64,000 nucleotides of DNA from Sphingobium aromaticiconvertens (lineage in GTDB: Bacteria > Pseudomonadota > Alphaproteobacteria > Sphingomonadales > Sphingomonadaceae), in NCBI RefSeq assembly GCF_037154075.1, contig NZ_JBANRJ010000002.1:127524-191523 (forward strand). The letters are read 5' to 3'. The first letter of the stretch is position 1, and every line of letters starts with the position of its first letter. Position numbers and translations under genes: made by a program. The notes under the pieces are model-generated. The model did no database searches, was not told where the DNA came from, and saw only the letters and a list, made by a program, of their open reading frames with translations. Below, in pieces: positions 26,829 to 34,374 of this stretch.

Positions 26829-27205
26829 TCCAGCAGCGACCAACGCTGAGCGGCCGATCCCTCGCGGGCTCGGCCGCTTCGTCGCGCATGGCGATGCGCG
26901 GGCTTCGCCCGCTCACCAGCGGACGCCGCTGGCGCGGCGGCGCTGATTTTTCGGGCTCCCTCGATGCGGGTCTGGTCGGCGCTCCCTGCTAGGCCCGCCA
27001 CGGCGCGCCGCAAGCCCGGCTTCGCCGAGCTGCTCCATTTCATTTCGCCCCTCCGGGTGCGGCCCGCCGCTTGCGCGGGCCTCTCCGGTCGTTCTCGCCG
27101 CCCACCCCCGCCTCGGGGGAGCCATGGGGTTTTTGGGCAGTGCTCGAGGCACCGATGGTTTTCACCTTCCAACCGCCATTTTTCGCTGGACTGTCAGGAT
27201 ATATC
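26829..27205. other. Non-coding right part of the ardC-carrying element
   Basis: A 377-bp stretch of very GC-rich DNA with no credible gene. The right element end (GACTGTCAGGATATA, 27190-27204) closes it. Confidence 0.5.
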
Positions 27206-27430
27206 GCAGAGATGACGTCCGCCCTGCTTGGCGCGGATCTGGGCCTCCCGACCGCCCATATCGACGATCATGCTGCGTATATCGGCTCGTGGCTCGCGGT
27301 GCTGCGCAAGGATTCCCGCGCCATCATGACGGCTGCGGCAAAAGCCGAAGCGGCGGCGGCCTTTCTGCTCCGCGCAACTGGCCTCGCCACGTCGGACGAA
27401 GCCCAGGAACAGATCCGTGAAGCAGCATGA
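27206..27430 (+). pseudogene. ardC: ArdC C-terminal remnant
   Basis: The frame reads A-E-M-T-S-A-L-L-G-A-D-L-G-L and then HIDDHAAYIGSWLAVLRKD, colinear with the C-terminal domain of the complete ArdC (ELTASFLLADLGI / HAAYIASWLQLLKDE). It is the 3' part of the gene whose 5' part ends at 20304. No start codon of its own with an RBS is evident; the ATG at 27212 exists but is internal to the domain. Confidence 0.82.
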
Positions 27431-27529
27431 TCGCGGCGATCGCCTGCCCCGACCCCGGCGCCTCCCGCCGGTTCGCCGTAGCGTTCTGCCGCCGCAAGGA
27501 GGGGGGAGGAGAGGACGCCTTCGGCCTTT

Positions 27530-27549
27530 TGAGCGCGCCAGAGCGCTCA
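27530..27549 (+). promoter_or_regulatory. Leader stem-loop before 211-aa gene
   Basis: TGAGCGC-GCCAGA-GCGCTCA, perfect 7-bp stem directly before AGAAGGAGG and the ATG at 27563; preceded by the purine tract AAGGAGGGGGGAGGAGAGG. Confidence 0.45.
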
Positions 27550-27562
27550 GAAGGAGGCTCCC

Positions 27563-28198
27563 ATGTTCTACGATACGCTCTACCGCCACAATCAGGCCCT
27601 TTCCCCCGCCGGTCTGGACCATCTGCCTGCGGCGCTCCACGCCCTCAACGCCGCCGTCGATGACTGTCAGCGTGCTGGCAAGCCTGTCGCCAGCGACGCG
27701 GCAATCCTTCTCCTTATCCGCCATCTGGCAGACGTTGCCGAACGCGATGCGCCCAGCATGAACGTCCTTCGCCTTCGTTGCGAAGCGGATCGCCTGGCGG
27801 TCGACACCGCGCCAGCGCTGCTCGACATTGGCGGGAAGAGCGTCGGCGGAAACTACCACGCCAAACGTACCTTCCACTATCAGGCGCGCCGCGCGCTTAC
27901 ACGCCTCGCGACGGCAATCGGCCTCGACGCGGACGACGCCCGTATCAACACCATCATGGGGGCCGATCACGAAGACGGCACGACGGAGCTGCGCCACGCG
28001 GAACTCGCCGTTCGCGTGGTCCCGCGCGGCTTTCTTCCGGACAGCGAGGTCTCGATCAGCCGCTGTCGTGACGGGCAGGAGATCGGCAAGCTCCACCGCG
28101 CGCCGATCACCGAGTTACTCGACGTGGCCGCGTTCCAGCGCCGGCTTGCCGGCATGCTCGGCGATATCGGCGCGGTGCGTTTCGCGGCTGCCGCCTGA
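27563..28198 (+). CDS. Conserved plasmid protein of unknown function (211 aa)
   Basis: I do not recognise a named domain. The protein is soluble, without signal peptide or membrane segment. It has a helical N-terminal half (HLPAALHALNAAVDDC), a basic middle (GGNYHAKRTFHYQARRALTRLATAIG) and a beta-rich C-terminal half (TELRHAELAVRVVPRGF). ATG follows AAGGAGG. It opens a run of same-strand plasmid genes (DUF6927, PAPS-reductase-like, 106-aa and DUF2493 proteins) with short gaps, suggesting one transcription unit. The position next to antirestriction genes hints at a host-adaptation role, but nothing in the sequence proves it. Confidence 0.65.
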   Translation: MFYDTLYRHNQALSPAGLDHLPAALHALNAAVDDCQRAGKPVASDAAILLLIRHLADVAERDAPSMNVLRLRCEADRLAVDTAPALLDIGGKSVGGNYHAKRTFHYQARRALTRLATAIGLDADDARINTIMGADHEDGTTELRHAELAVRVVPRGFLPDSEVSISRCRDGQEIGKLHRAPITELLDVAAFQRRLAGMLGDIGAVRFAAAA

Positions 28199-28223
28199 AC
28201 CCCGCTATTGCAGGAGATCTCTC

Positions 28224-28835
28224 ATGGGTTGGCTCTTCATGCGCGATATGGGTGGCTACGCCACTCCGCGCTCTTATCTCGACAACCAGTTTACCTATGC
28301 GCACGCCGACCATCGTCTCACGGTTCTCGCGTCTTCGATGGTCGGTTCGACCTATTACGCGGCGTGCGAACGGATCGAGGCGTCCGGCGCTCGGGCCGTC
28401 TTCGCTGTCGTGTGCCTGACCAGGCAAAGCACCGGTGCGCGCGACGGCTGCACGTTCGGCTACAAAGACATGACGGAAACGATGGGACCGTGCGAAAGCG
28501 ACTGCCCTGCTGCAATTCTCGATGAATTGACCGAGACCGACAACGACTACGCCTCCGAATGGCGCGCACGCTGCCGTGCCAACCTGGTTCGCCGCAAGCT
28601 CGAACGCGCGAAGCCAGTCCCGAAGCCGGGACAGACCATCGTCTTCGACGAGTCCATCCGTTTCAATGACGGCGAGGATCGCAACCGCTTCACGGTCATT
28701 GCCAATCCGAAGGGCAAGGCCCCGCTATTTCGCGATCCCATAACCGGCGCCGTGTGCCGGATTGCAAAGCTCAGGACGCGCGCATACCGGCTTATCAACC
28801 CGGCCATTGTCCCGAAGGACTCGACCGATGGCTGA
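28224..28835 (+). CDS. DUF6927-like plasmid protein
   Basis: A 203-aa protein beginning MGWLFMRDMGGYATPRSYLD, the opening typical of DUF6927 proteins on alphaproteobacterial plasmids. It includes YYAACERIEA, VVCLTRQSTG and a YKDMTETMGPCESDCP motif with two Cys residues. Function unknown. The ATG follows CAGGAG; a longer upstream frame overlaps the previous gene and is not used. Its stop lies 8 nt inside the next gene, indicating coupling. Confidence 0.65.
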   Translation: MGWLFMRDMGGYATPRSYLDNQFTYAHADHRLTVLASSMVGSTYYAACERIEASGARAVFAVVCLTRQSTGARDGCTFGYKDMTETMGPCESDCPAAILDELTETDNDYASEWRARCRANLVRRKLERAKPVPKPGQTIVFDESIRFNDGEDRNRFTVIANPKGKAPLFRDPITGAVCRIAKLRTRAYRLINPAIVPKDSTDG

Positions 28836-29751
28836 GCGCGCGCCGGTGATCGCGGCCTGGGGCGCGGGCGTCGATTCTACCGCCATGATCATCGAGCTTG
28901 TCGAACGAGGCGAGCCCATCGATATGGTCCTGTTCGCCGATACCGGTTCCGAGAAGACCGACACCTATGCGTTCATACCGGTCTTTCGTCGTTGGATGGA
29001 CCGTCACGATGTCGCGTCCGACATCGTCCGCTACGAACCGCGAAATTTCAAGCATTGGCCGCCCTATGACAGCTTGGGCACCAACATGCTGACCAACGCT
29101 ACGCTGCCATCCAAGGCATTTGGGCGGGGGTCGTGTTCGCTCAAATGGAAGGTGTCGCCGCAGGACAAATGGACGGCGCAATGGGCACCCGCGATACGGT
29201 GCTGGGGAGAAGGCGGACGTGTCGTCAAACTGATCGGCTTTGACTGTTCCAGTGCCGATCAGCGTCGTTACGCGCATGCCGAGGGATATGCAGACCCACG
29301 CTATGACTATCGTTATCCCCTTCGCGAACTGGGCTGGACCCGGGCGGATTGCATTGCACGTATTGAGCGTGCGGGCCTGCCTGTACCGCCCAAATCCTCC
29401 TGTTTCTTCTGTCCCGCGATGCGGCCGCACGAAGTGGATGCGCTCTCTAAGGATGAACTGCGCACCATCGTTCTGATGGAGGCTCGCGCAAAACCTCGCT
29501 TGCGTACGATCGATGGCCTCTGGCGCAAGCCCGTTGTCGGGCGAGGCGGGGCGATACCGAGACCGGGCAATATCACCGCCTATATCCGTCAGCACGGCCT
29601 TCTCTCGCCGAGCGAGGTTGATCGGATCGTTGCGGATGCACCGCTCGCGCTGGTCGCGTTCCAGGCGGCGCAAGCCTGCAAGCCCGTCGAGCAGCGCATG
29701 TCGATGGCGCGCTGGCTCGACGCATTCCACCGTGGTCAGTCCGCAGACTGA
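28828..29751 (+). CDS. PAPS-reductase-like ATP-pyrophosphatase protein
   Basis: A 307-aa protein of the phosphoadenosine-phosphosulfate-reductase superfamily (adenine nucleotide alpha hydrolase-like). The PP-loop appears as AWGAGVDSTAMI (residues ~9-20), followed by DMVLFADTGSEKTDTY and a Cys cluster SSCFFCPAM near residue 194. Plasmid- and phage-borne members often lie in DNA-modification or host-takeover regions, but this gene has no dnd/ssp partners here, so its substrate is unknown. The start at 28828 overlaps the DUF6927 stop. True cysteine-biosynthetic PAPS reductases have a C-terminal ECGxH motif, which is absent. Confidence 0.72.
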   Translation: MAERAPVIAAWGAGVDSTAMIIELVERGEPIDMVLFADTGSEKTDTYAFIPVFRRWMDRHDVASDIVRYEPRNFKHWPPYDSLGTNMLTNATLPSKAFGRGSCSLKWKVSPQDKWTAQWAPAIRCWGEGGRVVKLIGFDCSSADQRRYAHAEGYADPRYDYRYPLRELGWTRADCIARIERAGLPVPPKSSCFFCPAMRPHEVDALSKDELRTIVLMEARAKPRLRTIDGLWRKPVVGRGGAIPRPGNITAYIRQHGLLSPSEVDRIVADAPLALVAFQAAQACKPVEQRMSMARWLDAFHRGQSAD

Positions 29752-29777
29752 CCCCCTCACTTGCTACGGAGACTCTC

Positions 29778-30224
29778 ATGGCCGATCGCGCTTCTGTCGC
29801 GATCCGCATCGGCGGATCGCTGTCCCCTGACCTCCTTCCCGGCTTTTGCGCTGCCGTCGAGAGCGACGGCGCCTTCACGGATTGGGAGGGCACCGCGTTC
29901 GACCCGGACGATCTCGATCCGAGCGTTCCCCTGTACCTGGCCGACCATGAGGTTGCCTGGGGCCGGTTCGAAGCGATCGAGACTTTCTGTGTCGATCATG
30001 CCCTTGTCTTCGCCCGCTGGGCGGGCGGCGCTTCTGGGGCGTTTGGCCCGGAGCGGGTGGTCTTTGACGGCACGACCGTTCGGAGTTTCAGCGCCTAGGA
30101 CGATGACGAGATCCTAATTTCGGCGGAAACGGTGCGCCGTCTCGGCAGCTACGCGGCGGTGCTCTCGCATCTCGCGGCGGCGGAATTGGAGATATCCCCG
30201 TTCCGGATCGACGGCGCAGGCTGA
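29778..30224 (+). pseudogene. Plasmid protein with in-frame amber codon
   Basis: The first frame (ATG 29778, after GGAGACTCTC) gives a 106-aa acidic protein ending ...TTVRSFSA at a TAG (30096-30098). The same frame then continues for 41 codons with clearly coding-like sequence (DDDEILISAETVRRLGSY...) to a TGA at 30222. I read this as one gene of about 148 aa interrupted by a nonsense codon; a GAG to TAG change would explain it. Family not recognised. The truncated 106-aa product may still be made. Confidence 0.65.
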
Positions 30225-30316
30225 GGACAAAGCGAAAACCGGTCTGTGACGACACCTCCCCGCCACAGGATGCTGCATATGGGCGCCCGCGAGGCGCTGG
30301 CAACCCGCGAACGGCA

Positions 30317-30359
30317 GGCCGAGTTGCCGTGTGCCACGGCTGCCCGCACCACCCCTTGT
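30317..30359. repeat. 43-bp direct repeat, copy 1
   Basis: A 43-bp sequence beginning GGCCGAGTTGCCGTGTGCCA is repeated exactly at 32606-32648. It includes the hairpin GCCGTG-TGC-CACGGC. Here it lies about 110 bp upstream of the DUF2493 gene. Confidence 0.8.
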
Positions 30360-30468
30360 TCGCGAGTTTCCCTCGGCTGTGCCTCGGTGCCAGCCCCTCT
30401 TTTGCGAGCGCCCGGAGGATGCGCATCCGGCGGAGAGGCCGCCGGCAAAGACAGAAAGGCTCGCCATC

Positions 30469-31416
30469 ATGACCACATCGCTTGCAGCCGCACTCGCGGC
30501 ACTGGAGCTAGGGCACCTCGAACCCCGCGCTGAAGACGTCAGTGGCATGGCGCCGCCACCAACCGAGGCGCTGGAGCAGACCGTCACCGCAATCTGGAGC
30601 GATCTCTTCACGACGATGAGCAACACGTCGATCGAGCGTGACATCTAAGATCTGGGCTGGGGGCTGGTGAACCTATTCCACCGCGCCGCCGCCAAGAAAC
30701 ACGGGCTGGTCGACCGGTTGACCGACGACATTCGCTTGCTCCTCGCCGAACAGGACGGCTCCGAAATCAGCACGGCCAATCTGGAGGAAAAGATCGATCT
30801 CGCCAAGAAGGTCGAGGAATCCGCGGGTGCCTTCGAGATCATGCGCGATATCGCCGCCGCGCACTATATCCGGGAGACCGGGAGATCATGGGTGCCATCG
30901 TCCGGCAACCGCATTTCGCTCGGTGTCACCGCCGGGATCGTCGACGGCCACGCCTTCCTGCGGGCGCGCCGCGAGCGGGCTCTGAACGCCAACACCGCGC
31001 AGGGAACACCCGTTGTGTTCGCGGGTGGCCGCCTCACCTTCGCCAACGACGAAGATATGAAGACGTTCGCCGATAACCTGCTGGCCACCCTCAACAAGGT
31101 TCGTGCCCATGTCGGCGACATGTATCTCGTACACGGCGGCGATATGAAGGGTATCGAGCGGCTTGCAGCGTCCTGGGCCGAGCAGAATGGCATCCAGCAG
31201 GTGCGGTTCGGTCTCGATCGCAAACTCGGAGATCGCGCTGGCTTCCGTCGCAACGAGCAGATGCTCTCGCTCAAGCCGCGGTTCGTGGTCGCCTTCCAGG
31301 GCAACGGCGTGACGGAGCGGCTTGTCATCGAAGCCAAGGCTCGGGGACTCCGTGTCGTTGATCGCCGCGGCCCATTGGGAAGCCCTCCTTCCGCTGCCAG
31401 TCGCGGTGCGGGCTGA
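30469..31416 (+). pseudogene. DUF2493 (SLOG/YspA-like) gene with in-frame ochre codon
   Basis: The frame from ATG 30469 reads 59 residues (MTTSLAAALAALELGHLEPR...SIERDI), meets TAA at 30646-30648 and continues without shift as DLGWGLVNLFHRAAAKKHGL... to 31416. As far as I know the family, these segments are contiguous in intact homologues, so a GAA to TAA change probably split it. Downstream lies the DUF2493/SLOG core (VVFAGGRLTFAND, YLVHGGDMKGIERLAASWAE, VVAFQGNGVTERLV). The second part could restart at GTG 30667, behind a G-rich stretch, giving a 249-aa protein that keeps the whole SLOG domain. SLOG proteins bind nucleotide-like ligands; the plasmid role is unknown. A strong terminator follows. 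Confidence 0.7.
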
Positions 31417-31422
31417 AGCCGC

Positions 31423-31452
31423 GGGCCGCCGGTTTTCCGGCGGCCCTTTTTT
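31423..31452 (+). terminator. Rho-independent terminator
   Basis: GGGCCGCCGG-TTTT-CCGGCGGCCC followed by TTTTTT, 7 bp after the DUF2493 stop: perfect 10-bp GC stem. Confidence 0.92.
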
Positions 31453-31642
31453 GCTCCGATAACCGTCGGCCCCTCGAAATTCCCGCAGGCGAGAGGGGAG
31501 AGCGCCGAGGCCGTTTTTGGTGTCGCTGAGCAGCACTGGAATCCGGCGGCCGTTTTGGCGGCCGGGACGCGGTTCAGAGTCCGCCGACCATCCGCGTTGC
31601 CCATGCTGCGCCGGCTGTCGCCTTTCCACCAACTAGAAAGAT

Positions 31643-32272
31643 ATGATGATGCGCGATTTGCATGACGAGGAACTGCGCGCTCTATTGGCCTTCCGGCAGC
31701 GTCACGGGCGCTGCTGGAAGGCCGCGCTGCTGCTACGCTGGTCGGCCGGCACGGACACCGATGAACCGGGTTCTGCGCATTTGCGCCATCTGCGCAATAT
31801 CGCAGGGCCGCGCTGGTTGATCGGGCTTCCTGCCGCAACGCTCGATGACGTCGCGCGCCGTTTCGCCGGGATAGCCGATCCGGCGCTGGTCGCCACTTTC
31901 ATGGCGAATGCTGTGGGATTTTCCCGCGGTGCGGCGGGTAGCGTGGAGATCGCCCCCGCGAGTGCCGCACATTCGCTGGCGATCGCGATCGAACTCGCTC
32001 TCAAAGCCTTTCTGATGAAGGCCGGCTATGCCGACGACTGGAACCGTGTCCATGTCCGTCACGACCTCGAAAAGGCCCTGGCGCTTGCTATGGAGGCGGG
32101 CCTGTCGGGCCTGCCTCCGGAATTGCCGGAACTCGTAGCGATCCTTTCGCCGGCCTATCGCCGCCACCAGATCGACGCCTTGTTCCGGGCCGGAGCGTCA
32201 CCCTTCGCTGTGGCCGACGCCTCTCGCTGCGTCGACCGTCTCCTTGCCGTAATCAGCGTGCATATCGCGTGA
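31643..32272 (+). CDS. HEPN-like protein with extra N-terminal domain
   Basis: A 209-aa protein. Residues ~1-58 (LHDEELRALLAFRQRHGRCWKAALLLRWSAG...LRNIAGPRWL) look like a small stand-alone plasmid protein family. Residues ~100-209 look like a HEPN-type helical domain (AIAIELALKAFLMKAGY, VRHDLEKALALAMEAGL, ILSPAYRRHQIDALF). No canonical Rx4-6H ribonuclease motif is obvious, so a toxin role is not claimed. Three consecutive in-frame ATGs (31643, 31646, 31649) are possible starts after AGAAAG. It lies between two terminator-bounded units and appears monocistronic. The two-part look suggests a fusion of a plasmid small protein with a HEPN protein. Confidence 0.55.
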   Translation: MMMRDLHDEELRALLAFRQRHGRCWKAALLLRWSAGTDTDEPGSAHLRHLRNIAGPRWLIGLPAATLDDVARRFAGIADPALVATFMANAVGFSRGAAGSVEIAPASAAHSLAIAIELALKAFLMKAGYADDWNRVHVRHDLEKALALAMEAGLSGLPPELPELVAILSPAYRRHQIDALFRAGASPFAVADASRCVDRLLAVISVHIA

Positions 32273-32605
32273 CGGCGCACCACCGCCTCATCCTGTGCGC
32301 GGTTCGAAAAGGTGCTCGCCAATCGCATGAAGCCGGGGATGGGTGGGCCTGCGGCGTACCGTGCGTCAGACGGCCATTATGTCTGTTGCCGTGAGAGTTG
32401 CGGTCGCTTCGCTGCGGACGACAGTCCAAGGAGGGAAAAGCGCTGACGGCCGGTTGTGGGGTCTCTGCCTGGCGAGGACATGCCGCGGCGATAGGGGAAG
32501 GTTTCTGCACCGGTTCCTGGGTTTCATAGAACCAAAGCCACCATCCCTTCTTTTTGACCTGATCCCTAAGTCGGTCGTTCGGTCCTTCCAACCCGCTCCC
32601 CTTCG

Positions 32606-32648
32606 GGCCGAGTTGCCGTGTGCCACGGCTGCCCGCACCACCCCTTGT
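32606..32648. repeat. 43-bp direct repeat, copy 2
   Basis: Exact copy of 30317-30359, here about 117 bp upstream of ssb. Confidence 0.8.
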
Positions 32649-32721
32649 GTCGGGGTTCCCCTGCGCGGCTGACGCGCTCCGGTGGAAGCACCGCCCATGC
32701 CCGCCTTTTTCGGGGGTCAGT

Positions 32722-32740
32722 CGAAGGGACGGTCCCTTCG
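32722..32740 (+). promoter_or_regulatory. Leader stem-loop before ssb
   Basis: CGAAGGG-ACGGT-CCCTTCG, perfect 7-bp stem with loop ACGGT, ending 24 nt before the ssb ATG. Confidence 0.5.
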
Positions 32741-32764
32741 GCACCCAAAAAAAGGAACCTCGAC

Positions 32765-33178
32765 ATGCAGAACCTCGTCATCCTCGCCGGCAATGTCGGC
32801 GCCACACCGGAAGCCCGCACCACCCAGGGCGGCACCAAGATCACCCACTTCAGCCTCGCGAACTCGCGGCCCAAGCGCGACAGCAACGGCAAGATCGTCA
32901 AGGACGACAATGGCCGGCGGATCGAAGATACCGAATGGCACCGGATCACCTGCTTCAACGGCGTCGGCAAGACCGTCGAACAATATGTCGACAAGGGGAT
33001 GAAGGTGATGGTGCGCGGTCGCATCCACTACACCCGCTGGACCGACAACGAGAATATCGAGCGGTACGGCGTCGAGATCATCGCCGACGAGGTGACCTTC
33101 CTCACCCGCGCCAAGCCCGCCAGTGGCGACCAGGGCGGCAATGACAGCTCGGTCGATGACGACGAAATTCCCTTCTGA
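32765..33178 (+). CDS. ssb: Single-stranded DNA-binding protein (full-length form)
   Basis: A 137-aa SSB: OB fold from MQNLVILAGNVGATPEAR through ITHFSLANS, DTEWHRITCFNGVGKTVEQYVDKGMKVMVRGRI and YGVEIIADEVTFLTRA, then a short Gly/Asp/Ser-rich linker and the acidic tip DDDEIPF that recruits replication and repair proteins. It protects ssDNA in plasmid replication or transfer. The ATG follows AAAGGAACC and the gene has a clear leader hairpin and a strong terminator, so it is a single-gene unit. It differs from the tail-less SSB at 7960, and the two may act at different steps. Confidence 0.92.
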   Translation: MQNLVILAGNVGATPEARTTQGGTKITHFSLANSRPKRDSNGKIVKDDNGRRIEDTEWHRITCFNGVGKTVEQYVDKGMKVMVRGRIHYTRWTDNENIERYGVEIIADEVTFLTRAKPASGDQGGNDSSVDDDEIPF

Positions 33179-33186
33179 GACCGGCA

Positions 33187-33219
33187 AAGGCCCGGCGGCT
33201 CACGCCGCCGGGCCTTTTT
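33187..33219 (+). terminator. Rho-independent terminator
   Basis: GGCCCGGCGGC-TCAC-GCCGCCGGGCC then TTTTT, 11 bp after ssb: perfect 11-bp stem. Confidence 0.92.
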
Positions 33220-33308
33220 GCTGTTTCCTCAGTACGGTTCGGGATCCAGGAAAATCCGGGACATGACTCTGGAAAAGCGCGGTTACGATGGTGCCCTTCC
33301 TCTTCCTC

Positions 33309-33737
33309 TCAGCGGCAACGGCCCGCCGCATAGCGGTCCCATCGCAGCACCGTGCCGGTCGCGATCATGGCGCAGCTGATATCGCCGATCGCCGGGGCTA
33401 CGCACCAGGCGCCGGTGCGATCCCCTTTCGCGTTGCCGGTCGATCGGCATTGGAGCCTCGGGCCTGTGACAAGGATATGGCCTGTGCCAGCAAGGCCTCT
33501 GGCGCCGCCCAGCAGCCGCACCAGCGTATCGCGCGCGACAATGCCGCTGGCGCGCGGGCAGGGCTGCCCTCTGCGGCATGAGCCGTCGATTTCCCGCGCC
33601 GCGATCCCCGCGAGCCGGATCCGTGGTCCCTCGCGGCACCAGATCGGCCCATCGCCGTCCCACACCCTGACCGGTGTGCAGATGAAAGCCTGGCCGCTCG
33701 GCACGACCGCGACAGCCAGCAGAAATATAGCGAGCAT
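33309..33737 (-). CDS. Secreted thermonuclease-like protein
   Basis: A 142-aa protein with a hydrophobic leader (MLAIFLLAVAVVPSGQA, likely signal peptide) followed by a staphylococcal-nuclease-type fold: RVWDGDGPIWC, PRIRLAGIAAREIDG and PCPRASGIVARDTLVRLLG. It has several Cys pairs, consistent with periplasmic export. The usual catalytic Arg and Glu of SNase are not convincingly placed (AREID where DAPE is typical), so activity is uncertain. It lies 28 bp after the carbonic anhydrase gene on the same strand and may be co-transcribed. Confidence 0.65.
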   Translation of the reverse strand: MLAIFLLAVAVVPSGQAFICTPVRVWDGDGPIWCREGPRIRLAGIAAREIDGSCRRGQPCPRASGIVARDTLVRLLGGARGLAGTGHILVTGPRLQCRSTGNAKGDRTGAWCVAPAIGDISCAMIATGTVLRWDRYAAGRCR

Positions 33738-33765
33738 CAGCGTTCAACCGGGGCGGTAGCGTAGG

Positions 33766-34341
33766 TCATGCGTCAGGAAAGAGCGGCAATGTATCGGACG
33801 GCGCCGTGGCTTCATCGGCGAGGATATCATAGCAGCGCAAACGCAACCCGGTGGCCACATCATAGACCAGCCCCGTGACCGTAAATGTCGCCGGCAGTTT
33901 GGGATTGGCCTTGAGCGCGGCGACGTCGATCGTGACGGCTGCATAGGGGTCGGTGATTGCAAGCGCGTCCAGCTCCTCGAGCTTGACTCCCATATAGGGC
34001 GCAAGGAGTTCGGGAGCGTGATGATAGCAGCCCTTGATCCCGCAATCGGTGTGATGAAGCACGATCAAGGTCCAGCCTTCGCCGATGTCCTGCCCAGCGG
34101 CGTGCGACACCGTGCGCAGGATCGTCATGGTTTCGAGCAGGGCCGGGTTGATGCGGCCGCCGACATTGCGGATGACCACCGCTTCGCCTGGCTCGAGGCC
34201 GAGCACGTCCATCGGATCGACGCGGGGATCGACACATCCGATTATCATGGTCTTCCTGGAGGGTATGATCTTGAGGTCGGGCGAAAAGCCGTGGGCGGCA
34301 AAGTCGGCGTTGCGCGCGGCGATGGTTTCGAGAAAGTCCAT
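33766..34341 (-). CDS. Beta-class carbonic anhydrase
   Basis: A 191-aa cytoplasmic enzyme interconverting CO2 and bicarbonate. Zinc ligands and the active-site dyad are visible: C36-x-D38-x-R40 in IIGCVDPRVDP, and H97-x-x-C100 in LHHTDCG. The fold landmark VIRNVGGRINP is also present. Length is normal for short beta-carbonic anhydrases. ATG 34341 follows AAGGATAGGAAC. The head-to-tail neighbour upstream is an SDR gene on the same strand, 33 bp away. Confidence 0.88.
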   Translation of the reverse strand: MDFLETIAARNADFAAHGFSPDLKIIPSRKTMIIGCVDPRVDPMDVLGLEPGEAVVIRNVGGRINPALLETMTILRTVSHAAGQDIGEGWTLIVLHHTDCGIKGCYHHAPELLAPYMGVKLEELDALAITDPYAAVTIDVAALKANPKLPATFTVTGLVYDVATGLRLRCYDILADEATAPSDTLPLFPDA

Positions 34342-34374
34342 GTTCCTATCCTTCTAGCGAGAGTGGCGGCGGCG

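Larger units (their letters stand above)
20304..27204. mobile_element. Three-recombinase element carrying an ardC gene
   Basis: About 6.9 kb inserted within ardC. The target can be rebuilt by joining GAGCTTTGCGC (left) to GCAGAGATGACG (right), giving E-E-L-C-A-E-M-T-S. The ends carry short imperfect inverted repeats: TATCTGGACAGTC at the left and TATCCTGACAGTC as the reverse complement of the right. Contents: three tail-to-head tyrosine-recombinase-like genes and a complete second ardC. The gene organisation recalls tnpABC of Tn554-type elements, but the family is not one I can name with confidence. Confidence 0.78.
32273..32764. other. Non-coding stretch before second ssb
   Basis: 492 bp without a credible gene. 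It carries the second 43-bp repeat (32606-32648) and the ssb leader hairpin (32722-32740). Confidence 0.55.

Noticed and set aside
28828..29751. Phosphorothioation (dndC/sspD) gene
   Set aside because: It shares the PP-loop superfamily, but the dnd/ssp partner genes are absent and the PP-loop is atypical, so only the superfamily is claimed.
30321..30340. Resemblance of GTTGCCGTGTGCCACGGC to the parS palindrome
   Set aside because: Only the GTTGCC half matches; the symmetry centre and outer bases differ, so it is treated as a separate repeat.
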